The notes beneath the pieces were generated by a model. The model saw only the letters and a program-made list of their open reading frames with translations, ran no database searches and had not been told where the DNA came from. Shown piece by piece: positions 21,482-32,740 of a stretch of DNA of 64,000 bases; the first letter of the stretch is position 1, and each line of letters opens with the position of its first letter. Made by a program: the position numbers and the translations under genes. Source of the DNA: Linderina pennispora (lineage: Eukaryota > Kickxellomycota > Kickxellomycetes > Kickxellales > Kickxellaceae); assembly GCF_002104995.1 (NCBI RefSeq), contig NW_024468251.1, positions 186,001 through 250,000 on the forward strand, read 5' to 3'.

Positions 21482-23850
21482 ATGATCAACAACAGCAGCG
21501 GCCGCTCAGTAACCGACGTGCTCTTCCCAGGCTCAGCAATGCTCTTTCCGTGCCCTCCAGCAGCGGTCCGAGCGTGCAGATTCATAGTCCGACGCCGTCG
21601 CTACCCACATCGGCAGCGTACGCGCATGCGGTCAGTCACCCTGCCATGATGTCGCCGGTCAACAGAGCTCATCAGCAGCAGCCGCCGCAGCAGCAGCAGC
21701 AGCCTGTGGACATGGGATACACATCACTGGCGCAAATCATGGACCAAGGTATGTTGTTTCACGTGTTGCTGCGACAAGAAAATAGTCGTGTGTCTGTGTC
21801 TTGTGTCATGGAGAAGAGAGGGGCAGGCAGCTTGGCGCCGGATCTGGCCTTTTGCCAGTGCCGCCGATGCGGGCCTCCTTTTCTGGCTTTTTGTCTGCAT
21901 TGTCTGGTGGCAGACATCGCCATAGCACGTTGATGCCACGACAGGGACCGGCTTGGGGATGCCTGAAATGAAGTGGGGGTCCTGCCGGCATTGGCAGTGC
22001 ATAAGCAACAACAAAGCCGGCCATGTGAATGGGGCAGGAGGCGCACGCAGCGTGTATTGCACATATTGCTACTTGTTCTGGATATCGGATCCTATGCCTC
22101 CAAAGCCAGTGTGCAGTGCAAATGTCTGGACTTTCGTCAACACTGACCACGAAGCAGCGCTGGTGGACTTTATGCCGTATTTGGCAATGCTGCGTTCCCC
22201 CTTCCCCGTGTAGTGCTAAAGTTTGGTCCGCTGGCAGACCAGATGCCTCGTCCGCCAGCCCAGGCGGGCGATACCCTGGCGCGTTCCACAATGGATTACA
22301 CAGCAGTCACAGCAGGCGCACAGGCGCGGCGTAGCGGGCCACAGCACTGCCCGATCGACGAGAATCCCGCGTGTTCTCCTGATGCACTCATGCAGCTGTA
22401 CAACCGCTCCGAGTCGCTCTTGCCCAACGGCAAGCGGACACGCAACATCCTGTGGCGGATGAGCACCCGGCGGGCTCTCAATCAGAAGCGCCAGCGCGCA
22501 AGACAGGCAATGGATCGCAAGAACAAGTCCTTGGCAGCGGCGAATATGGACATCGGCCATAGTCGCTCAGATCGGCGCGAAAGCAGCGTGGCCACGCTGG
22601 TCAACAATCCGATTGCTGCGGCGATGTACGGGACACAAGGCCCGCAGCTGGGGAATATGCAGCGGAGGGCATCGTCTCAGACCGTTGTTGCTGGCGAACA
22701 GCAGCAGCAGCCTATGCAGATGATGCAGCATAGCCAGAGTGCGTTCGCCGCGATTCACCAGCAGCAGCAGCAGCAGCTGATGCAGAACCACAGCGGGTCA
22801 TTGTTGGACTTTGATTTGGATATGGAGCTGGCGAGGCCGCTGGAGCAGCTGTGGGGCGCAACGCCGTTCGATGCCTCGCTGTTTATGATGCCAGGTACAC
22901 AGTCAGCAGCCATTCCTGGCCCTCAACAGCAGACACAGCAACAGCAGGCCCAGCAACAGACTTGGCCAACATCTGCTGGATTCCCAATGCCAAGCGCCCT
23001 TCTGGGCGGACCCGGGCTAGACGCAATTACCAGCACGATCTTTGACACGCGGTTCATCGATGCCCGCGCCTCAGCACTGGGTCAGAGCACACCGTCCGAG
23101 GCTGCGGCCCAGCCTGGCGACAGCAGCACCAGCAGTAGCGGGGGCCAGGAGACCGGGCTTCTGTCGAGTAACCCGCTGCAATCGCCTGTGCCGCTGCATT
23201 GGTCTGAGGAGCAGAGCGGCGGCTCGGACTTGGAGCAGCACCGGAGCCACAGGTTTGCCGAAGTGGGCATTGGGTCGTCGATGCACCAGCCACCACACAT
23301 GGGGCTCAGTAGGTCCACGCCCAGCCATGGCTGCGGCCCAGCTAGCAGCCGCCCCGAGCCGGCGACGTTATCGCCAGCCGCCGCCGCCGCCGTCGTCGTC
23401 CGTGCAGAAGCAGGCTGAAGGTAAGTGTTGCTATGTGAGTGAGTGCGGATTGATCCGGAAGGGCTGTGACGATACGCAGCGCTGGTTATGCAAAGAGGAA
23501 AATGCGGAGAGGACGGGCCACTCCTGCATGGCGAAATTAGTACTTGCTTGTGACTTGGCCACATGTGGGCGGGCTTTCGGCCGTGGCCCCTCCCTATCAT
23601 CCACCACCTGGCCTGCCGCCAGCAACATCACCGCCGCCGGCCATGCGTGCGGACATGATGTCTGGGACTGGTGTTTTATCTCTGGAAGGAGCAGAGATTA
23701 TCGCACGAAAGCTATAGTTTGTTCGCACCCACCCCCAATCTTCCCCCGGGCGCATCCCCGAGCATGCCCGCCATTGCATTGCATGCGTTAGCCGGAGCAG
23801 CACAATCTCTGTCGCAACGACGCGCATCCAATGCCCGCCTGGGTCTGCGG
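21482..23850 (+). CDS. Gln-rich putative transcription regulator with DUF1752-like (AreA N-terminal type) motif; gene model uncertain
   Basis: Exon 1 (ATG 21482, MINNSSGRSV) ends at 21748 after AQIMDQ; an intron 21749-22213 (GTATGT...GTAG) joins it in phase to VLKFGPLADQMP. Exon 2 holds LMQLYNRSESLLPNGKRTRN followed by ILWRM, which resembles DUF1752 of fungal AreA-type GATA factors, then Gln-rich and Ser/Pro-rich low-complexity sequence. A GTAAGT donor at 23421 can join to an exon at 23623 in phase (EATSPPPAMRADMM). That exon stops at 23717, or continues in another frame (FAPTPNLPPGASPSMPA) to a GTGAGG donor at 23851. Frame slips are likely near 21530, 23340 and 23710. No zinc finger is visible in it. 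It may be a separate regulator or the N-terminal part of the GATA gene downstream; the promoter-like DNA between them favours two genes. Confidence 0.6.
21749..22213 (+). other. Spliceosomal intron in the DUF1752-type gene
   Basis: 465 bp, GTATGT donor and CCCCGTGTAG acceptor; splicing joins CAA-G to TG-CTA in phase. It is much longer than the other introns I can define here (88-202 bp). Confidence 0.65.
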
Positions 23851-25225
23851 GTGAGGGGACTGCTTTTCTGGTTTCATGTCCTGGCCAGCACAATGTGGTA
23901 GCCACCGAGTGACGGGGGTGATTCCGTCCTCCACTGGCATTGCACAAGCACATGGCCCCGTGTTTGTTTGGTTCTCCTGGGCTTTTTCATTCACCGCCCC
24001 GGGCTGCCGCGTACGTGGCGGCGCCGAACACCACGGGTCATCCACCAAAGGGGCGATGGGCCCGGGCGGAAGGCGTGCTGGCGCGGCGGGCTGCTCTGGC
24101 TGGCTTGTGCTGGCTTGTGATTACGCTCTACGGCAGTGCCTGAGGAGGGGATGGGCGCACAAACACAGAATGTGGTATGATGTGTCTGTGATCTACGATT
24201 GGCACTCCAGTTTTGTCGCTTTTTCCTTCTCTTTGCCTTGGTATCGGTTGCGGAGCTGCGTCCAATGGACACCGGGAGTCAGTGCGCTGTCTTTTTCTTC
24301 GTATTGCCGGACCCGGCCCACCATTGGCTCACCGGTCTGGCGTACCACGTATGGTTCGGAGCTTGTTTTGGATCTCTGCTTCTCTTGCCTCCTCGCACAC
24401 AGCCGCGCTTGCACAGCCCGGGCACACAGAATTGCACAAGGTCCGTCGCCTTTGTGACGGCTTTCACAAGCCCCAAAAAGGGTGCGGTTCCAAGGAACTC
24501 GCGTTTTGCCCGGGGACGGCGCCGGCTGTGGCGAGTAAAAGTGCGCTTATATCCGGCGCCAGCAGCAGTGGGTCCAGGATAAAAGCCTCTGCTCCTTGCA
24601 GCTATCGAAAAATTTTGTTTCCCTCGATCGCAAAGCGCGCTTATAGGCGGGCGGGGTTCCAGAACCGGCCGTGGACCCCTCCCCACACAGCCCACCCACT
24701 GCCCGATTCACACAGTGAAAATATTCTCAGCGGCAAATTTTTCCACTCTTTGCAACCGCCCCTCCTGCCTTTCCCGACCGTTTTCTTTCGTGTGGCCAGT
24801 CCTTAAATGCCTGACTGGGCGGGGCGCGCCTGGCGCACCTCTTTCATTTTGCGTGTTTGCGTCGCCCGCATATTAAAAGTATCGCCCATTTTCCTCTTTC
24901 TTTTTGCCACCGCCCGTGCGCAGACTTGCGATTCTAGTATCCACATCCTCTCCCATCCTTCCCGCACCCGTCGTTTTCTCCAAAGACTCTTTCTGTTGAT
25001 GTGGATGTGTGCTTTGCGGTGACAAGACAGAACAGACATACCAGCTCTTCTTCTCTTCTCCTCTCCTATTCAGTTATTTTGTTATTATTGCTCCGCACAG
25101 ATCTCTCCTTTTGCAACACATACGGCTCCTGTTCTTGTACTTCTAAATTAACTCTAACTCCACTACTGCCGCTATTCAGACACCCCCCTGCGTACTTACA
25201 TTATCCGAAACCCCCCATTTGCACA
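23851..25225. other. Long intergenic or 3'/5' untranslated region between two Gln-rich regulator genes
   Basis: About 1.4 kb. The first 300 bp may still hold exons of the upstream gene (an Ala/Pro-like stretch near 24000-24060). Further on, CCAGGATAAAAGC at about 24575, a 5' CT-rich stretch and AT-rich leader DNA (25040-25150) look like a promoter and long 5' leader of the GATA gene. No other gene seen. Confidence 0.4.
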
Positions 25226-27568
25226 ATGTTTCTAGGACTGCTCGCACAATCGTCGGCCGTGCACCAGCCAGCAGCAGACATCGCATATGCCCTGATCTCG
25301 TCGCTGCGCGAGTCGGCGCACGGCAAAGAGCCTGCAGAGGCAAGCGGACGTGATCCGCTGGGCGAGTCCGGACAACGAGCTTGACTTTGATGACGAGGAC
25401 TCGGTTCCAGACCCCGAATCGTTCGTGGTGCAGTCGTCGGATCGGCCCGAGACGTTCTCGATGAGCGCGACCGAGACACTATTTGCGGATGCGTCGGTGT
25501 TTGCGCCGTCCAATGCGCTGTTTTTGCTGGACGAATACCAGCGGGATACGCGGCCATCGCTGGCAGCAGCGGTGGCGATTGCGTCGGCGATCAAGTCGCG
25601 GCCAATCTCGACAGCAGTGTCATCGGCCATGGTGTCGGGACGGACCTCGCCAGTGCAGGACGACAATGAGAGGGCAGCAAGCCAGTCACCATCAGGGTCA
25701 GCATCGCCGTCACAGGGCAGCAGCAGCCTTGGATGAGGAAAGCGAGGAGAGCAGCACCGAGGAGCCGGCAGAAAAGACTACATTATCACAAGCCGGCCCA
25801 CCACAGCAGCAGCAGCAGCAGCAGAACCAGCAGCAGCAGCAGCAGGGCCAGCGCGCACACATCGAGTCTGATGACGACGAGCACAGCAACATATTCTTTG
25901 TGGACCCAAACCACATTGCGACGTCGAGCGGGATGTACTTTGACGACGGCGGATTCACAAGATTCCTGCGGATGCACGTCAAGCGGCAGCAGGAGCGCAC
26001 GTCGCCGACAACGCGGCCAATTGACCCGGCAGGTCAGCATGCGGCGGCGGTCCAGCGCTGCTTCGGGCAGCAGCAACAGCAACGTGCAGAAGGAGCAGCA
26101 GGACATCGAGATGCCCTGATGCGTTTGCGCAGCAGCAGGCACAGCACCAACTGCAGCAGCACCAACTGCAGCAGCCAAGGGTCACAGCAAAGAACATCGA
26201 CTCGGCTCAGGAGCACCAGCAGCACCAGCGGCGGCGGTCGTCGACAGCGAGCCGGCAGCAGGCACCGACGGCAGTCAGCGGCGGGCTGCTGCTGGACAGC
26301 GACCTGCTGGCGAGCCCCACGGGGTCACTCGGGTTCAGCGGCTCGGCGCTGGGGGCGCTGGGGGCAGGCACATCGGGGGCGCTGGGCAGCGGGTTCCCGT
26401 TTACCACAGCCACGGCAGTGCCCAACACCAACCCATTCATGCTGGCAGGCAACGGCCAGGCGCCAGCGCACGAGAGCGACCCGATCACAGCCGCGTTCTA
26501 CAGCGCGTTCGGGCTCGGCTCGCAGCTGCCGGTGGCCTCGGCCATGGACTCGGCACTGGTCAAGGCCATTGAGGCACAGAGCTTCGTCAACCCGTCGTTT
26601 GCCGGGCTACAGGCAGCCGCAGCAGTGCCAGCAGATGCGACGCTGACGCGCGGCTGGCGCTCGATGGCCATGCCGGGCGACGATGTGCAGAGCGCAGCAC
26701 GTGTGTCGGAGACGCATGACCTAAGCTCAATGCTGTCAGCCATCAGCAAGGACAAGAGCCAGAGCGCTGGCAGTAAGCAGCCCAGCACCGATGCGCTGCA
26801 GATGCTGTACTTTAGCCAGATGGCCACCACAGCAGCAGCAGCCACCAGCGAGGGCTCGGTTTCGATCCCAACCTCGGCGGCGCTGGCGGGGGTTTCCGGA
26901 GCGCAGTCGTCGCTCTATGGCGCCGACGTGCCTCGCACAATCGACCCGAGCGCCATCGACATGCCCGCGCAGCAACAGCAGCAGCAGCAGGCGGTGCTGA
27001 GCAACAACAAGCTGGCGTTCCAACCCATGGAGGTGGACCCGGCGACGGCGTCGTCAGAGGAGGGGATGAAAAAGCCAGCCAAGCGCAGCCGCGGGTCGGC
27101 GTCGGCAGCGGCAAGCGACTCGGGGCCGGCGGCAGTGCAGAACAAGCGCACCAAGGTGTCTGGCGGCGACAAGCAGGCAAAGAAGGAGGAGAAGCAGGCG
27201 AAAAGGGAAGTCAAGCGGCAGTCGCCGACTCCCAATGGCAAGCACGTGGCAGGGGCAGCAGCAGCAGGCGGCAGCAGCAATGCATCAGCCAGCAACTCGA
27301 ACGGCCACCCGCTTGTGTGCTCCAACTGCTCAACCACAACCACGCCGCTGTGGCGACGCGATCCTGAGGGCAAGCCGCTGTGCAATGCGTGCGGGCTGTT
27401 CTACAAGCTGCATGGCGTTACCAGGCCGCTCAGCCTGAAGACCAACGTGATCAAGAAGCGCAACCGCAATGGCTCCAAGAAAAACAACAGCAGCAGCAGC
27501 AATGGCGACAAGCAGCAGCCGCCACCGCAGCAGCAGAATAGACTCCAGCAGCCAGCAGCCAGCCCCAT

Positions 27569-27626
<58 letters not shown>

Positions 27627-27965
27627 ATGCAGATGCAGCCCAGCGGCAGCCATGTCCCCAAGCAGCCGCAACAGCAGCACCAGCCGCAGCAGCAGCGCTA
27701 TGCGCCCGGTAGCAGACCCCAGCAGCACAGCGGAATCCACCATCCGGTGACGCTGTCGCGGCCCAATGCTGCCCATGCGCCCACGATGCCTGTGGGTGGA
27801 GCTGCAGGGCCTCGCACGCACATGCAGCAGTCGATGACAATGCCAGCGAGCAGCAGCAACAGCCCGCTGCTCTCGCACCAGCAGCAGCAGCAGCAGCAGC
27901 GCCCGCATCCCGGCATGGCCCAGACAATGCGCAGCATGCCGCACCACCAGCCACCCTCCAACTAA
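25226..27965 (+). CDS. Gln-rich GATA-type transcription factor; several frameshifts in N-terminal half
   Basis: About 910 residues; ATG at 25226 in a CACAATG context. The N-terminal part is acidic ([16 protein letters not shown]), a likely activation region. A basic nuclear-localisation-like stretch (KKPAKRSRG) precedes the single fungal GATA finger: [18 protein letters not shown] then KPLCNACG, i.e. C-x2-C-x17-C-x2-C, with the basic tail [20 protein letters not shown]. The 17-residue loop and sequence match AreA/Nit2-type nitrogen regulators. The C terminus is Gln/His/Pro-rich with a 19-Gln tract. Single-base slips are needed near 25345, 25725, 26040 and 26119; from about 26130 to the stop at 27965 it is open. 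It likely binds HGATAR sites. Confidence 0.85.
27570..27626 (+). repeat. CAG microsatellite encoding polyglutamine
   Basis: Sixteen uninterrupted CAG codons then CAA CAA CAG, encoding 19 Gln within the GATA factor C-terminal to the zinc finger. Pure repeats of this kind are length-variable; shorter CAG runs occur at 25803, 22741, 26971 and 27880. Confidence 0.95.
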
Positions 27966-28108
27966 GCCAGACCAGCTCCTGCTTCCTCTCATCGATCAGT
28001 GTCCGCTTCCTCCCTGCACATACATTCCACAACCCGCTCCTGTTTATTCTCTCGCTTTCATTTTTTGTTTGTTTTGTTAATTCAGCTGTCCTGCGTGTAC
28101 TACAGAAA

Positions 28109-28867
28109 CTAATCTCTGAAGGCTGCAAGCTCCGGCGCATTCCACGAGTAGAACTTGCCCGACAGCTCCTTGCCAGCGCCCAGAGCCAGGCGTGCGATGA
28201 CATTGCCGGGGACCTCGGGCGCCAGCAGCTCACCGTTCGCGTGGTAGGTCAGGAACTTTGCGTGGACATCGCCCATGGCACTCCCGCCGTCGGTGCGGAT
28301 CTCGCCCTGCATATCCGTGTCGACGACCCCCGGACGAAGCGCCACGGCGACGATCTCGGGCTCCTCGACCGCCAGCGACAACGTCAGCATGTTGACCGCT
28401 GCCTTGGACGCACAGTACGCAGACCACCCCCTGTAGGCGTTGACGGCAGCGCCCGAGCTGACATTGATGATGCGGCCATGGGCTGCGCGCAGACGCGGCA
28501 GGCACAGCTGCGTCAGCGCCAGCACGCTGAACAGATTGACGTCAAAGTTCCGCTGCCAATCCTTCAGCGACGCATCGCTGAGCTTCTCCAGCGGCGCCAG
28601 CACGCCCGCGTTGTTGATCAGCGCCAGCAGGGGCTGGCTGGGGAACTGCGCCAGCAAAGAGTCCAGCTGCGGGAGCTTGGAGTCGTCGGTTACGTCGAGC
28701 GCGAGCGGCACGAAATGCGGGCCCAGGGAGGCAGCCAGGGCTGCGAGATGGCTGGCGGACCGGGCAATGCCCACCACCGTTACGTTCTGGCTGACCAGAA
28801 ACTCGCTGATGGCCTTGCCCATGCCGCGCGAGGCGCCGGTGACAATAACGATACCCTTGCTACTCAT
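28109..28867 (-). CDS. Short-chain dehydrogenase/reductase (sepiapterin reductase-like)
   Basis: An intact 252-residue classical SDR of normal length. NAD(P)-binding TGASRGMG (residues about 11-18), NNAG (about 89), catalytic Ser in INVSSGAA, and YCASK with the catalytic Tyr and Lys (about 152-156); PGVVDTDM follows. The Arg after TGAS and the pattern resemble yeast Irc24/YIR035C and benzil or sepiapterin reductases, so NADPH is probable. It reduces small carbonyl compounds in the cytosol; substrate unknown. It lies 136 bp downstream of the ABC ATPase-like gene on the same strand and converges with the GATA gene. Confidence 0.92.
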   Translation of the reverse strand: MSSKGIVIVTGASRGMGKAISEFLVSQNVTVVGIARSASHLAALAASLGPHFVPLALDVTDDSKLPQLDSLLAQFPSQPLLALINNAGVLAPLEKLSDASLKDWQRNFDVNLFSVLALTQLCLPRLRAAHGRIINVSSGAAVNAYRGWSAYCASKAAVNMLTLSLAVEEPEIVAVALRPGVVDTDMQGEIRTDGGSAMGDVHAKFLTYHANGELLAPEVPGNVIARLALGAGKELSGKFYSWNAPELAAFRD

Positions 28868-29003
28868 GGCTTTTTGCTAAGTGGTGGGGAGATAGGAGAG
28901 GGAGAGGGAGAAAACATAGTCTCTGTTTCAAAAAAAAAAAACCATGCCTATTCAGTCAGGCTTAACGATAGCGTTTGTTTTAGGATCAGGGAAGGCGAGG
29001 GCT

Positions 29004-30432
29004 TCAGTGCAGCGCCAGCATGTCGTCAGCGCGGATCGCACTCTTCGCCACATACACACGGGGAGCCATGGCTGTGGGGCGTGTGCTGCTGGCACTGCTG
29101 CTGACGCTGCTGATGCTGGCGCTGTCCGCCTGGCGCCTGGCCGACGGCCGCGGGATGCGCGTCGGGCTGGCATACAGCGCCTGCGCAAATGCGCTCTCCT
29201 GCACGACCTCGGGCGACTCGCCATCGGCGCGACTGAACGGGCGGCTCGGCGCGGCTCGCTCCGTGCGCGACCCCGGCCGGGCGTAGCTGCGCGGCGTCCG
29301 CGCGTACTGCCGGTGGCCGCGCTGTGGATCGCTGTCGGGCTCCTTTTGGCCGGGCCGCGGAATTCCACTCACCTCCGTCCTGTCCTGCTGCTCCTCCTCA
29401 GGCGCGCGCATCTCCGCAACCACCGCAACCACCACCCGCTCACTGACCGATAGACGCGCCAGATCACCGGAAATATCCGACACGCTTGATCTGCTGGTCA
29501 GCGCAGGCGACTGCCGCCCAGGACTCGCGTGAACCTCCGGCGTCAGGAGCCAGCGCCGCTCGGTCGTCGAGCACTGGCTTAGTGTCGACGCCCGCCGCAC
29601 GAGCTGCCCGGACATTTCGCCCCAGACCGCTCGCTTTGGCTCGTCTACGTCGAATGCCCGGTGCTCGCCGCCCACGCCGCTGAACCGCCACGAGCCGTCG
29701 TCGTGGATCTCCAGCACGCGCGCCAGGGCGCCGCGCAGCGGCTGGTATGCGTGCGAGCCGGGCGCAGCCAGGATGATCAGGGTTACGTGGTGCTGTCCAC
29801 TCACCTCCGCCAGCCTCCCCACTGCCTCCTCCCCCAGCACCCCCAGCGCCTGGTCCTCGACCACCGCAAACTTGGGCGCCAAATACAGCATCCGCGCAAC
29901 CGCCAATGCCGTAAGCCCATGCGCCGACAGAACCCTCGCCCAGTCGCACGCGCGGCCCCAGTCGTGCTCGCACGCGTCAAGCAGCTCGCGGTCCAGCCCC
30001 AGCGATCGCAGCAAAAAAGTGCAGGTGCTGCTCGGTCACGTTGCGTGCCAGGGACTGCGCTTTGGCGTGCGGGAACACCAGCTGGTCCCAGAGCGCGCTG
30101 TGCGGCTTGATGTAGGGCGTTCTGGTCACACAGGCGATTTCCCCGGCCCCGCTGGGCACCCGCAAGACGCCCTGCTGTGCCTGGTCGGTGCCGACCAGAA
30201 GCCTGATCAAGTGCCGGTGGTGCGATGTGGGTGCAACTACCAGCGTGTGCTGACCGCGGTCGATGCGCAGCGTCAGCGGGTGCACCCCAGCCGGCTGCTT
30301 GACCGTGACGTGGTCGAAAACGATGCTGTCTGCCTGTGTCTCTGCTGAATCGCTGCCCTGCGTGCGCTCCATGCTGGATATACTGATCGTCTGCATGCCG
30401 GATGGCAAAACTGAGCTCCCTGTATCTGGCAT
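29004..30432 (-). CDS. Stand-alone ABC ATPase-like protein (ABCD-type fold) with degenerate ATP-binding motifs; one frameshift
   Basis: About 475 residues from the ATG at 30432 (MPDTGSSVLPSG); an in-frame extension upstream is possible. Residues about 30-230 follow the plan of peroxisomal ABCD nucleotide-binding domains: IVFDHVTVKQPAGV, then PYIKPHSALWDQLVFPHA (compare the family's RPYM..GSLRDQVIYP), CDWARVLSAHGLTALAVARM (in place of CDW..VLSGGEKQRIGMARM) and APKFAVVEDQALG. The Walker A position reads APTSHHRHLIRLL with no GxxxxGK[ST]; the LSGGE signature is lost; Walker B Asp-Glu is Glu-Asp; the switch His is gone. A Ser/Arg-rich tail follows. No membrane domain is seen upstream. A T6 homopolymer near 30012 has one base too many. 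It is either a pseudo-ATPase with a scaffold role or a decaying gene. Confidence 0.6.
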
Positions 30433-32204
30433 GGATCCTGTTGATGCGTTTTGTTGCTCCTTGCTGGTAAGGAAGACGTTGAAAAGTGTATTAATGCAAA
30501 AAAGATGTTGATGAAAGGATGTTCTGTCGATGGATAAAATAGCTGCCGCCCTTTGCCTGCCGGGACAAAGGTGGCGCTCCCACTCTTCGTTTGTCCCTTT
30601 TACATGCATGTGGCTCTGCAATGATCTTGGGGGGGGACCTGGCTGGACAGGACTGCGATTCATCATGAGAAGCCGCCGGCAGAGTAGACAGGATACACGC
30701 TTTCTAGTTCCAAACACCCAGCATGCTGATCGACAAAGTAAACATTGCCTGTACATCGCCTCAACCATGTTCTGTTCATTTGTTTACCTCTTCTGCTTAC
30801 CCTGTCGGTGCAGATTTACCTCCGGTCCACGCAGTTCCCCTCGTTAGTAGAGCAGCTTCTTGCCGTACATGTCTGCATAACCCCTACTGAACCTCTACCG
30901 CAGAATACCCATTGTTGCCACCTCCCTGCAGCCAGGCAAATTGCTAGAACCACTGGCAAAATAATACGCCCAGATGACAATATAACCTATTTGCCAAAGC
31001 TCCACCTTATGCCATATATGCTGACTTGACCCGGGCGCTGCTGTTTGTTGTGCCTTTTACAGCAGTCCATGTGATTCACACACACAAGAGAAGCAAACTG
31101 CCTGGCAATACTTCATATATTGGCCCGTCTATTGTGCTCCATTTTCTGCTGCTTCGAGGAACAATCGTGCATAAGAGAACAAGTGAATACGCGACGCTGC
31201 GCCCAAACCGAAATTCCAAATCCGGGCTGCAAAGCCAGCAGCCTATTTGTCGAACCAGCAAAAAGCCGTATAGAAGCCACACGGCTGCAGATCTAATCCA
31301 CCAGCCAAATAAATTATCGCTGCTTGCCGCATGTCACATGAACATCAGCACTCGCATCTCCCCTGCCAATAGCAAGTGCATATGTCGCAGAGCTTACATG
31401 GGGCATTCGCGGTAGTGACCTCAGGAGCACAAAGGCTCCAGACTCGCACATTTGCAGCGGAATAAAGTCACATGCGTTCAGCATTCGCTGTGGCAAGAAC
31501 TGGTTCGCACGGCATATTTTTCGCGCTATAAACACCACCATAAATTTTTTGCTCACTTGACTGGCCGCAGCTTTCTGGAGGATTGTCATAGATGTTCTGG
31601 CACGGATTCGCAGCCTTTCAGAAAGAGAGAAAAGCGAAGGCTCGCTTGCTTGGCCGCGGGGAGGAAAGGGGCAAGCAGAACAATGGCCATTGTTGCTAGT
31701 CATTCGCAATTGCCGGCAAGCTGCGTGTGCAGAATTCCAAAAATAAGTCCGCTCTGGAATCCGCAAATTTTATTTTCGTCATCGTTCATTGATTTCTTCA
31801 CAATGTCCTCACCCCATTCTCGGCTTGCCCGACTGGCGGGATAGAACCTTGCTTATTCTTTTTGTGCCGCACTATTGTTGCGCAGCATGAGGTGTTCTCT
31901 CTTTGAATGCGCTAGCCCAATTGCCGATCTCTGGAAGCCCCCACCTGTGCATTGCTGCGTCTCCTCCCCTCCCTATGCGCTTGCTTTGGGAATCCGCAGG
32001 CGCAAGTGCAGTTAGGAAAGCTAATCCTGGGTGACAAAAGCCAGGCAGAATGCATATAAACCCCCAGTCGCCTCCTCCCATCTCTTGGCATAAACTAGAA
32101 CTGCAGCAAAGCTCTTTCAATGATCACTCCTCACTAAAAAAATCGCCCCCGTTTTTCTATCCGCATTCTATCTTTCTTGTACATTACTCTAACCACATAA
32201 AATC
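30433..32204. other. Intergenic region
   Basis: About 1.77 kb, AT-richer than its flanks. Only short open frames without motifs. The left end is the 5' region of the ABC-like gene, where an upstream in-frame extension or intron is possible. A TATA box at 32055 belongs to the next gene. Confidence 0.4.
32055..32060 (+). promoter_or_regulatory. TATA box of small zinc-binding-like gene
   Basis: Perfect TATAAA in GCATATAAACCC, 150 bp before the ATG at 32205. It supports transcription of the small gene. Confidence 0.5.
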
Positions 32205-32486
32205 ATGGCGACGGATACTCAGGCTGCTGCTCTGCCCCGCGGCATCGAGTGCTTGGCGTGCACGCGCATGTTTGAGTGCTTGGAGGACGTGGTAGAGCAT
32301 ATTTCAAGCAACTCGTGTCCGCTCCAGCCCCAGCTGCCGGTGCAGGACAGCGACCATGTGGCGATGGATGCCCCGGGGTCGCCGACCAGCGATATGCAGA
32401 TGGACTTTGACATCGATGCGATTGTGTCCAAGCTCAATTCGGACCAAGTAGACCTGTTCATCAGCCTGCTCGGCGACCAGCTGTGA
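32205..32486 (+). CDS. Small protein with single C2HC-like zinc-binding motif
   Basis: Ninety-three residues, ATG at 32205 in the context AAAATCATGG. The N-terminal part holds CLACTRMFECLEDVVEHI and a later NSC, a C-x2-C...F...L..H pattern like a single C2H2/C2HC finger; the rest is acidic (SDMQMDFDIDAIVSKL) and ends SLLGDQL. It could be a small DNA- or protein-binding adaptor; I do not recognise the family. A TATA box and a CT-rich leader precede it. It converges with the low-complexity gene, 254 bp apart. Confidence 0.5.
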   Translation: MATDTQAAALPRGIECLACTRMFECLEDVVEHISSNSCPLQPQLPVQDSDHVAMDAPGSPTSDMQMDFDIDAIVSKLNSDQVDLFISLLGDQL

Positions 32487-32740
32487 GCATGGACCATCTT
32501 CTTCTCTGACTGCGGCCCCCCGCTCCAAATCTTTTAGAGTGGTGTGTGGTTTATGTATAGCGTTGCCCAATGTACCATCAACTATTTCCTTAGCTTACTT
32601 TATATGCACCCCTCTTTATCTTGCTTGCAACAAATAAAGATATTGATATTTCCAACTGTGCTTTGTTCAATGTTTATGTGCTCTGTACCAAGGATGCTAT
32701 GTAGTTGTGTGGTGGGGAAATGTGAAATGGTGCTCGTATG

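Noticed and set aside
23042-23791. Plus-strand 249-codon frame across the 23.4 kb splice donor
   Set aside because: It reads through a strong GTAAGT donor into intron-like sequence; the first part overlaps the real frame out of register.
27330-28233. Leu- or Cys-rich minus-strand frames across the CAG tract
   Set aside because: PolyLeu and polyCys are the antisense readings of CAG repeats.
31026-31415. Plus-strand 129-codon frame
   Set aside because: No motif, random composition, AT-rich surroundings and no start or promoter context.
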